11,871 nucleotides of DNA from CALKUP01 sp964492735 (GTDB lineage Bacteria > Patescibacteriota > Patescibacteriia > UBA9570 > XYC2-FULL-38-9): positions 1-11,871 of the forward strand of contig CAZBLE010000021.1 in NCBI GenBank assembly GCA_964492735.1, in the 5' to 3' direction. The translations under genes and the position numbers were made by a program. A model generated the notes under the pieces. It was given only the letters and a program-made list of their open reading frames with translations. It ran no database searches and had not been told where the DNA came from. Of the stretch, positions 5,423 through 11,871 are shown piece by piece. The number at the start of each line of letters is the position of its first letter. Positions within the stretch are counted from its first letter, which is position 1.

Positions 5423-6292
5423 ATGACCGTCACCGAAATTATCATTCATGGACAAGAGCAGTTGCTAGATAAGGCAACGTTGCCAATGCTCGACGCTGAA
5501 GTGTTGCTGGCTTTTTTGCTTGGGAAAAATCGTGCATGGATTATTGCACACGGTACAGATATTGTTTCTATTGAACACGAACGTCAATATAACAATCTGA
5601 TTGGACGCCGTGCCGCTGGCGAGCCGATGGCATACCTCACTGGGCAAAAAGAATTTTATGGCATGACATTTCACGTTGATGAATCTGTTTTAATTCCTCG
5701 ACCTGAAACTGAATTTCTGATTGACGAAGTCTTGCGTATTATCAAAGATCGTTACGGCACAGTTAATCGTGCGCGAATACTTCAAATCGGGACCGGCTCT
5801 GGTTGTATTGCATTGACTCTCGCAAAAAAACTCGACAAACAAGCGCAAATTATTGCGACAGATATTTCTGCTGACGCTCTCGCAGTAGCCTATGAAAACA
5901 TGAAGGCCTTGGAAACTGAAGTGGAGTTGTTGCACGGTTCAGTCTACGAACCACTCCCTGAAGGCATTGCCCCATTTGATATTATTATCAGTAATCCCCC
6001 ATACCTCACTAACGAAGAGGCTCAGCGTCGCACACCTGACACTATTGGACTTGGATACGAACCGCTCTCTGCCCTTGTAGCAAATGACGCTGGCTTTGCC
6101 ATTATTGAACAAGTCATTCGCGGCGCGGCTCAATGGCTTGTACCCTATGGATTTTTATTACTCGAAATTGGCGACGACCACGCAACAAAAATAACAGAGC
6201 TCACGACAGAAATATTACCAGAGCACAGTGTGACAATTCACAAAGACTTTGGTGGTAAAGATCGATTTGCCGTGCTCTCTCCAAAAAAATAA
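5423..6292 (+). CDS. prmC: Peptide chain release factor N5-glutamine methyltransferase
   Basis: PrmC (HemK) transfers a methyl group from S-adenosylmethionine to the glutamine of the GGQ motif in release factors. Residues about 1-100 form the helical N-terminal release-factor-binding domain (MLDAEVLLAFLLG, GEPMAYLTGQKEFYGMTFHVDESVLIPRPETE). The Rossmann-fold methyltransferase domain follows, with the SAM-binding loop IGTGSGC at 122-128 and catalytic NPPY at 191-194. The residue before that loop is glutamine where the family usually has aspartate (LDLGTG), a mild deviation. The length of 289 is normal. No clear Shine-Dalgarno precedes the ATG, and the 20-nt gap to prfA suggests co-transcription. 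Its stop codon lies in the hairpin shared with the convergent minus-strand gene. Confidence 0.96.
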   Translation: MTVTEIIIHGQEQLLDKATLPMLDAEVLLAFLLGKNRAWIIAHGTDIVSIEHERQYNNLIGRRAAGEPMAYLTGQKEFYGMTFHVDESVLIPRPETEFLIDEVLRIIKDRYGTVNRARILQIGTGSGCIALTLAKKLDKQAQIIATDISADALAVAYENMKALETEVELLHGSVYEPLPEGIAPFDIIISNPPYLTNEEAQRRTPDTIGLGYEPLSALVANDAGFAIIEQVIRGAAQWLVPYGFLLLEIGDDHATKITELTTEILPEHSVTIHKDFGGKDRFAVLSPKK

Positions 6293-6318
6293 CAGACCGC
6301 GTGAAGCGGCTTGTTATT
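6288..6318. terminator. Hairpin between convergent genes, holding both stop codons
   Basis: Positions 6288-6300 pair with 6306-6318 over 13 positions with one A-C mismatch and one G-U, and a GTGAA loop. On the minus strand the stem runs into seven T (the complement of 6283-6289), a good intrinsic terminator for the long minus-strand operon. On the plus strand the following T-run is interrupted, so termination of prmC would be weaker. The TAA stops of prmC (6290-6292) and of the ATPase gene (complement of 6314-6316) sit opposite each other in the stem. Confidence 0.7.
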
Positions 6319-8872
6319 CAAATGTAACTGGTTGTCCTGGTACAATCGGTTGCGGATGATGTGGTTGAATCTTTTGTGGTTGCTGCGCAGGTTGTATTTG
6401 AGGTTGTGTCTGGACTGGGGTATTTTGTGGTACTGGCAATGGAGCTTGCGGCTGTGCTTGTTGTTGGGCAGGACGTGACTCTTGCACAGGAGGATTCTCT
6501 GTCTTTGATAAACCAACAGGAACACGCGGCTCTCGATCATCACGCTCGCCTTGTGGTTGTGTAGCTGACTGCTGTGGTTGCACTGGCTTACTTGAACGCG
6601 CTTCCTCTGCTTGAGGCGCTCTCGTAACAGCGGCTTTTGCAAATGCCTCCTTAAATGGCTGATGAACAGCTTGTGGTGCTGCTGAGGCTGTTCCCGCCGC
6701 TTTTTGTGACTGCGCCACCCCTGCAGCTCCGTTTGTTACTGATGTACGCAAATCACCATCAGCTCGTTTCTTACGCTTCCGTTTTCTCTTCCGTTTTTCA
6801 GCAGAATCAACTGTTGATGAAAGCACTTGCCCAGAAGACGCAGCAGCCTGTGCTTGAGACGCCTGAGAGCCTGCTGGTGATGCTTTTTGTTCAATCCAAG
6901 GCTCAACTGCTTTTGGTCGCTCTTGTGCTTGTGGCACTCGGGGCGCTGATTGAGCCTTTTCTTTTGGTTTTGGCGCTGGATAACCAATGCGTGTTTCGCG
7001 CTGCAATCCATTCTCGTCAACTGTTAGTCCTTCTTTTTCTACTTTATTTTTAGGTTCAGGCGTTGCAACAAGATTATTTAAAAATACAATCTCATCTTTC
7101 ACTGGTGCTGTCGCTGGACTCGCAACTGCAGGCGCGGGTGTAAGTGCGGGAATGTTTTGCGCAACAGGAGTAGGAGCAACGACAACAGGTGCTACTTCTG
7201 GCTGTAGCTGTGACTGCAGTTGCAGCTGTGGTTGTGCGGGCTCAGCATCGCGCATAAACGCAGATAAAAAATCAATGCCATGCTCTTGCTCGACTTCTGG
7301 CTCGTTAACCTCACTTGACTGTGGTGCAACCTCTTCAGGAACTTCGGCTGTAAACACTGGCGGCTGCTCTACTATAGGATCAACAACAGGAAGTGGGATG
7401 CCATTTTTGGATCGTTTTGGCGGAGCATCAATTTCCGCAGCTTCTTCGTCAGCATTCTCAACCTTCTGAGCATCACTTTCGCGAGCGAGCTTCTTTTCCA
7501 TATCTTCCTTAATAGATCGCACCTGTTCATCATCCACGGCTGCCCATAAATTAATCGCGTATTCAACATCAGCCTTATTTGATGCATAACGCGCACGAGA
7601 ACGTTCAATAATTTCATCTTTTAAGTGTGATGGCTGCGAAATCGGTGGAAGTGTCGTTGCTGAAAACGGATCACTCGCAACACCGTCAATCATTAAGCGC
7701 ATATAAATATGAAAGGCTGGCAACTTCACAATATCCTCTTGCATGAAAGTTGGTTGAAATTCTTTTTCCAACTCTTCCGCATCTGTCGCGCCAACACGAA
7801 AGGCTGCCATTGTTCCAACATTTCCAAACACTGCCGCTTTTACTTCATCAGACAACTGCTCAATATATTGATGTGCCATTGTGATATTCAACCGATATTT
7901 ACGGGCCTCAGACAAAATTGATGCGAATGATTCTGTTGAAAAATTTTGAAACTCATCGACGTACAAATAAAAATCGCGGCGTTGTGTTTCTGGAATATCA
8001 ACACGACTCATTGCAGCAAGCTGAATTCGTGTAATCATCATCGCTCCAAGCAATGCAGCATTTTCTTCACCAATGCGGCCTTTGGATAAATTCATCAACA
8101 AAATTTTCCCATTATCCATTTCTTTCCGGACATCAATCGTTGAATGCTCCTGACCAACAATGTTTCGAATCAACGATGAGCTTAAAAATTGCCCAACCTT
8201 ATTTTGAATCGGTGCAATCGCTTCATTACGAAATTTTTCGGAATAGTTATTATATTCATTTACCCAAAACTGACGGACAATTGGATCTTTAATTTTCTTA
8301 ATCACCTTTTTACGATAGCCAGGGTCAACCAACACACGCGTTACATCAAGCAACGTCGCACCAGGATAATCAAGCAGAGACAAAATACAGTTAATCAAAA
8401 TATATTCCAAACGAGGACCCCATGAGTCTGCCCAAATCTTTTTAAACACTCCTACCAATCCATTTGCAATCAAATTTTTATATTCATCATCAACTTGTTC
8501 CACGATATTAAAGGCGATCGGAAAATTCATGTCTGCTGGATTGAAATAAATCACATCATCCAATCGATGCTCCGGCACAAAATCAATCACTTTTTCAACC
8601 AAATCTCCATGCGGATCCACAACAGCAAGGCCCTCTCCATTTTGGATGTCTTGAATAATCATGTTTTCAAGCATGGTTGATTTTCCCATGCCCGTTTTCC
8701 CAATCACGTACATGTGACGCGGCCGGTCATTGCGCTTGATACCAAACTTACGCGCTTCTCCACGAAAATTTGTTTGCGCAAAATACGTAATGGTATTTGG
8801 ATGTTCGCTCCAATTTTTTGGACCACTTGGTGGTGTCTGGATGATTTGATTTGTGTTTTGGTCGTCTGTCAT
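6314..8872 (-). CDS. TraG/VirD4-like type IV coupling ATPase with long P/Q-rich tail
   Basis: This 852-residue protein has a RecA-like motor domain in its first roughly 440 residues. Walker A is GKTGMGKST (58-66), VVDPHGDL follows at 84-91, and Walker B is FYLYVDEFQNF (301-311, D306/E307), with ARKYRLNITMAHQ just after it as in VirD4/TraG/HerA-type ATPases. Such enzymes hexamerise and drive DNA or protein substrates through a membrane channel. No transmembrane segment is present; that role probably falls to the upstream gene product, which ends 9 nt before this start. From about residue 480 to the end the chain is low complexity, rich in P, Q and A, with a very basic stretch KRKRKRKRKK near 691-702. 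No relaxase or other type IV secretion gene is in the window, so substrate and function (transfer, uptake, partitioning) are open. Confidence 0.9.
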   Translation of the reverse strand: MTDDQNTNQIIQTPPSGPKNWSEHPNTITYFAQTNFRGEARKFGIKRNDRPRHMYVIGKTGMGKSTMLENMIIQDIQNGEGLAVVDPHGDLVEKVIDFVPEHRLDDVIYFNPADMNFPIAFNIVEQVDDEYKNLIANGLVGVFKKIWADSWGPRLEYILINCILSLLDYPGATLLDVTRVLVDPGYRKKVIKKIKDPIVRQFWVNEYNNYSEKFRNEAIAPIQNKVGQFLSSSLIRNIVGQEHSTIDVRKEMDNGKILLMNLSKGRIGEENAALLGAMMITRIQLAAMSRVDIPETQRRDFYLYVDEFQNFSTESFASILSEARKYRLNITMAHQYIEQLSDEVKAAVFGNVGTMAAFRVGATDAEELEKEFQPTFMQEDIVKLPAFHIYMRLMIDGVASDPFSATTLPPISQPSHLKDEIIERSRARYASNKADVEYAINLWAAVDDEQVRSIKEDMEKKLARESDAQKVENADEEAAEIDAPPKRSKNGIPLPVVDPIVEQPPVFTAEVPEEVAPQSSEVNEPEVEQEHGIDFLSAFMRDAEPAQPQLQLQSQLQPEVAPVVVAPTPVAQNIPALTPAPAVASPATAPVKDEIVFLNNLVATPEPKNKVEKEGLTVDENGLQRETRIGYPAPKPKEKAQSAPRVPQAQERPKAVEPWIEQKASPAGSQASQAQAAASSGQVLSSTVDSAEKRKRKRKRKKRADGDLRTSVTNGAAGVAQSQKAAGTASAAPQAVHQPFKEAFAKAAVTRAPQAEEARSSKPVQPQQSATQPQGERDDREPRVPVGLSKTENPPVQESRPAQQQAQPQAPLPVPQNTPVQTQPQIQPAQQPQKIQPHHPQPIVPGQPVTFE

Positions 8873-8881
8873 ATGTATCTA

Positions 8882-10912
8882 TTATATTGGCAGATTTTGG
8901 GGCGGAGCGCCAGCAGATTCTTGGACTGGTTGTGGCTGCGCAACTGGTTGCTGAAGCTGAGCCGCTGAAACCGATGGCTGTTGCTGCATTGGTGTGGTAC
9001 GAACTGGCTGCGGGAGCACCTGGGGCTGTGCCTGAGGTTGAGGTTGACGAGGCTGCGGTGGTGGACTCTGTTGCTGTGCTTGCTGACCGCGAACAATACT
9101 ACTCATTCCTGGAATTGCTTGCGCAACTTGTTGAATTGGATCTGTGATCGCATGAATCACTGGACGCACTGCTTCTGGTGTTACTTTTTGCGCAACTTGT
9201 TGCACAGTGCCAGTAATCTCTTCTGTTGTCGGCATAATTGACTGTGGTCGTGCGTTCAATTTTTCATCCATTTGCGCACGTGACCCAAAATTCCACTGTG
9301 CCACAGGCTTCACTCCAGGCGGCAATCCAGGCATTGAATGAAGTGATGGTTGAAAATCACTTCGCGGCTGACTGACTGGTTGCTGTGATTGAGGTGCTTG
9401 AACAGCAACTTGCTGCGTGGCAGCGGCAGGTGCGCTGGATTGTTGCGGAACAGTCGCAGCAGGTGCCAACGCCTCATCTGCTCTTGGAATACGCATCTTT
9501 GTCGGCACATCCATTGGCAAGTTCACTGGAATTGCAGCAGCTTCAGCAGCAGCAACCTCAGACGCACTCTGGATATGGAAATCATCTGTGGTTTGTTTTT
9601 GCGGCAATGCTGTTGGTGGTTCTGCCTTTTTCGATTCTGTACTTGATAATAATGGAGCTTGCGTTGATTCAAGTGGAAAATGAAAAATAGTCGCAATCTC
9701 AGCACTTGACATTGTAATACCATCTTCACCATTCCAATTCGAGCGACCTTGATACGCTTTTACAAGCTTTGTCTCACGCCAGTGACGACGCCGTTGCCAC
9801 ATGCCATAGGTTGGACGTGATGTTGTTGTAAACTTTCCACCGCGAAAACTATTTAAATCAAGTGAATTAAATTGCTTTAGTGCACCAAAAATTGAACCAG
9901 GAACTCGGTAACGATCATAGACTTCTGTTTTTGCGATATACACAAACCGAAATTTTACATCAAACTGTAACCGGGTAATTTTTTTCTGAATTTCTTCAAT
10001 CACAACCCGCTCACCAGTTGTGACACTCATGAAATTTCCATCACTCCCTTCACGACCAAACCCAGCGTCGTCAACTGCTTCAAAGTGCGCTGGTTTTCCA
10101 GCATTGAACAAGCGGCCTAATGTACTAAATATAAATTTTTCAATGCCTGTTGGAGAATACCCACCATCTTTTCCAATCAATTTATTCACTTCACCAATTC
10201 CAGCATCACGAATATCTCCACCGACAGGAGTCAAAACCAACTGCAGCCAGACCTGCTCCCCTTCATGCAAGCGACTCATTTGTTCCAACACAGAAGCAAG
10301 TGGGTCCGCGAACGTGCCGGTCAGTGAATGTTCAAAATATTCATACGTCTTAATTGGATAGACACTTGGTTTTTCAAAGCCGAGTTGCGTTCCCCACACT
10401 TTATATTCGGGATTCGGATATTCATTCGGAACATTTTTTGTATAATCTTCAACTTCAGTAATTTCTGCGTCAGGATATTGCGCGTAAATTGCGGATTTTA
10501 ACACATTTTGAAACCGAACATTGGACCAAACAAAATATTGAATGTATCCATCAATACTGACAATCTCAAGGGCGTACGGCTCAATTTGCATGCCGTGCCA
10601 AAATAAATCCTTTTTTGTGTAGTTAAATAATGTACCGTGCAACGCTGTAATCACTTGTTCAACTGCTGCCATGCTTTGTTCATTGACACTCGGAACATCA
10701 ACAGCAAACAGTACATATTTTTGTTTACTCCCATATATACCAATCACATAAAACAACCAAACAACCCAAAGCATCCAGACAAGTAATGGGAAAAATAAAA
10801 TCAAACCGCCATGGGTTGCAATATACCCCATTGCAGAAAAAGGACTCTCACCCGCAGCATTAAGGAGTTCGATATAAAATGTATTGAGTATGTTGAGGAT
10901 TGGTGTGAACAT
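8882..10912 (-). CDS. Single-span membrane protein, probable partner of the coupling ATPase
   Basis: I do not assign a family with certainty. From the ATG at 10910-10912 the protein is 676 residues. A hydrophobic segment at about 37-60 (GLILFFPLLVWMLWVVWLFYVIGIY) anchors it in the membrane. It is followed by a conserved-looking cytoplasmic domain to about residue 440 (including YAQYPDAEITEVEDYT, LASVLEQMSRLHEGEQVWLQLVL and VKFRFVYIAKTEVYDRYR). From about 450 the chain is disordered, rich in Q, P and A. The gene is 9 nt upstream of the ATPase, so translation is probably coupled; the membrane anchor here and the soluble motor there look like a split VirD4/TraG architecture. A TTG start three codons earlier overlaps the upstream terminator and is less likely. 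Confidence 0.85.
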   Translation of the reverse strand: MFTPILNILNTFYIELLNAAGESPFSAMGYIATHGGLILFFPLLVWMLWVVWLFYVIGIYGSKQKYVLFAVDVPSVNEQSMAAVEQVITALHGTLFNYTKKDLFWHGMQIEPYALEIVSIDGYIQYFVWSNVRFQNVLKSAIYAQYPDAEITEVEDYTKNVPNEYPNPEYKVWGTQLGFEKPSVYPIKTYEYFEHSLTGTFADPLASVLEQMSRLHEGEQVWLQLVLTPVGGDIRDAGIGEVNKLIGKDGGYSPTGIEKFIFSTLGRLFNAGKPAHFEAVDDAGFGREGSDGNFMSVTTGERVVIEEIQKKITRLQFDVKFRFVYIAKTEVYDRYRVPGSIFGALKQFNSLDLNSFRGGKFTTTSRPTYGMWQRRRHWRETKLVKAYQGRSNWNGEDGITMSSAEIATIFHFPLESTQAPLLSSTESKKAEPPTALPQKQTTDDFHIQSASEVAAAEAAAIPVNLPMDVPTKMRIPRADEALAPAATVPQQSSAPAAATQQVAVQAPQSQQPVSQPRSDFQPSLHSMPGLPPGVKPVAQWNFGSRAQMDEKLNARPQSIMPTTEEITGTVQQVAQKVTPEAVRPVIHAITDPIQQVAQAIPGMSSIVRGQQAQQQSPPPQPRQPQPQAQPQVLPQPVRTTPMQQQPSVSAAQLQQPVAQPQPVQESAGAPPQNLPI

Positions 10913-10919
10913 GCGATTC

Positions 10920-10950
10920 AAAAAGGCCTTCGTTGTATGAAGACCTTTTT
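10920..10950 (-). terminator. Terminator-like hairpin between regulator gene and membrane-protein gene
   Basis: Arms 10939-10950 and 10920-10931 form a 12-bp stem with one G-U pair around a 7-nt loop (10932-10938). On the minus strand the 3' arm ends in five T. It fills nearly the whole 39-nt gap between the upstream stop and the downstream ATG. No promoter is seen between, so it may act as an attenuator within the operon. Confidence 0.7.
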
Positions 10951-10951
10951 A

Positions 10952-11871
10952 TTATACAGCAGTTTGTGGAATCAGTGTATAGCGTCCGTCTGCTAGTTTT
11001 TCAAATGTATTTTTGTCTGTGAGTGCAAGGTAGATAGTGTTGCGCTTGACAATGCGTTGTTCTAACACACGCTTCACAATTTCATCGCGATCAAGCGGCT
11101 CACTTGCCTCGTTCATGACTTTTAAAATAACATCCGAAACCACACCCTCTTGGTATCCCCATTCTTTTAAGGCGTATAACCCGCGACCAACTAAAACGTA
11201 TTCTTTATTAAGAATCAATTCGTTGTGTACTGTTGGTGGGTACGCTTTTTTTCCAAAAATTTCAGTGATCTGCTCAGCGATTTCTTCAAAATGCATTGGC
11301 TCGCCTTTTTTTTGCAAGACTAAATACACACGATCATGCATGCGCTTTGGATTGACCAGTCCCCAATGTGACAAGCCATATTCATCAAATGGATTTTTGC
11401 CAATTTCACCTGCAACATCTAAATAGGAAGCAATCACTGACTCACTTAAATGATCTTGAAATTCTGTGTAGTGCGCTGTTTTTTTCAACTCCTCATGAAT
11501 GCGCTCAAATGTATGAGGCTTTTCAAGTCCTTCAACAATTTTTTTCAACTCACTAATTGTTTTTTCAACAATATCCATTGAAGTTGCTTGCGTTTTCCAA
11601 CTTTGCGCGAACTCCTTAGAAGCACGTACATGCTCAACCTTCTCTTTTAATAATTGTGACAACAAAAAATGCAATGCTGCATAGTATTTTGGATCTGTCG
11701 CATGGACACCAAGAAGCTCTTGGGCAATAATATCCATTGTCATAATTCCGCCATGTTCATGAATAACAGAAACAACCACATGCTCTAGCGGCTTTATCAT
11801 TTCCTGAAATTGCGGGCTATCAAACAATGTCTGAATTGCTTGGCGCTCAATTTGACGAATACGCTCACGAG
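10952..11871 (-). CDS. Sigma-70 region 4-like protein with C-terminal HARE-type winged helices, 5' end cut by window edge
   Basis: The frame stays open to the right window edge, so 305 residues of a longer protein are seen. The first visible residues, RERIRQIERQAIQ, match the recognition helix of sigma-70 region 4.2 (typically TRERIRQIEAKAL). The remainder is built from winged-helix-like units. The clearest is a HARE-HTH/RpoE-delta-like module, MHDRVYLVLQKKGEPMHFEEI to YVLVGRGLYALKEWGY (about 185-245 in the visible part). It is followed by a second, VVSDVILKVMNEASEPLDRDEIV to DGRYTLIPQ. A similar unit may begin near PLEHVVVSVIHEHGGIMTMDII. This suggests a transcription factor that contacts promoters or RNA polymerase. 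A start at the TTG at 11827 would be artificial because coding continues upstream. It precedes the membrane protein/ATPase pair and may regulate it, which is inference. Confidence 0.82.
   Translation of the reverse strand, partial: RERIRQIERQAIQTLFDSPQFQEMIKPLEHVVVSVIHEHGGIMTMDIIAQELLGVHATDPKYYAALHFLLSQLLKEKVEHVRASKEFAQSWKTQATSMDIVEKTISELKKIVEGLEKPHTFERIHEELKKTAHYTEFQDHLSESVIASYLDVAGEIGKNPFDEYGLSHWGLVNPKRMHDRVYLVLQKKGEPMHFEEIAEQITEIFGKKAYPPTVHNELILNKEYVLVGRGLYALKEWGYQEGVVSDVILKVMNEASEPLDRDEIVKRVLEQRIVKRNTIYLALTDKNTFEKLADGRYTLIPQTAV

Noticed and set aside
6655..7469. Long plus-strand ORFs opposite the ATPase tail
   Set aside because: They are antisense reflections of the P/Q/A-rich low-complexity coding sequence, without starts or ribosome sites of their own.
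8851..9690. Plus-strand ORFs opposite the membrane-protein tail
   Set aside because: Same cause: repeated Gln, Pro and Ala codons read in reverse give open frames rich in Leu, Val, Ala and Cys.
1..11871. CRISPR array, rRNA gene or insertion sequence
   Set aside because: No regularly spaced direct repeats, rRNA signatures or transposase motifs were seen on either strand.

Overview
The window looks like chromosomal DNA from a small-genome bacterium, most likely of the Candidatus Patescibacteria (CPR) radiation. This is an inference from gene content: a short EF-Ts, a membrane protein paired with a TraG/VirD4-like ATPase without other secretion genes, a sigma-region-4 protein fused to HARE-type winged helices, very tight gene packing and mostly weak Shine-Dalgarno signals. 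tsf appears to end at TGA at its natural C-terminus, which argues for the standard code and against the UGA-recoding CPR lineages.

Region 1 (1-1117, minus strand) is an integration locus. It holds a tyrosine recombinase cut by the left window edge, an intact tRNA-Thr(GGT), a 10-bp inverted repeat spanning 83 bp, and a 40-nt remnant of the 5' half of a second tRNA-Thr that breaks off just after the anticodon loop. A promoter lies upstream of the remnant. Region 2 (1135-3514, minus) is a translation operon, rpsB-tsf followed by a membrane-anchored TPR protein, driven by a good sigma-70-type promoter with a leader of about 127 nt.

Region 3 (about 3520-3850) is a roughly 61% G+C block between two AT-rich promoters. 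It contains one 81-codon ORF with the strongest ribosome binding site in the window and is packed with perfect hairpins. It may be a small foreign gene, a structured RNA, or both, and is the most unexplained part of the window. Region 4 (3863-6292, plus) is rpmE (L31), prfA (RF1) and prmC, the methyltransferase that modifies the GGQ glutamine of RF1. A terminator follows rpmE, and prfA seems to begin as a leaderless message.

Region 5 (6288-11871, minus) runs convergent to prmC. It has a partial sigma-region-4/winged-helix regulator, a terminator-like hairpin, a single-span membrane protein with a long P/Q-rich tail, and a coupling-type ATPase with an even longer P/Q-rich tail. The last two are 9 nt apart and probably form one DNA- or substrate-translocation unit. 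A single hairpin carrying both stop codons separates them from prmC.
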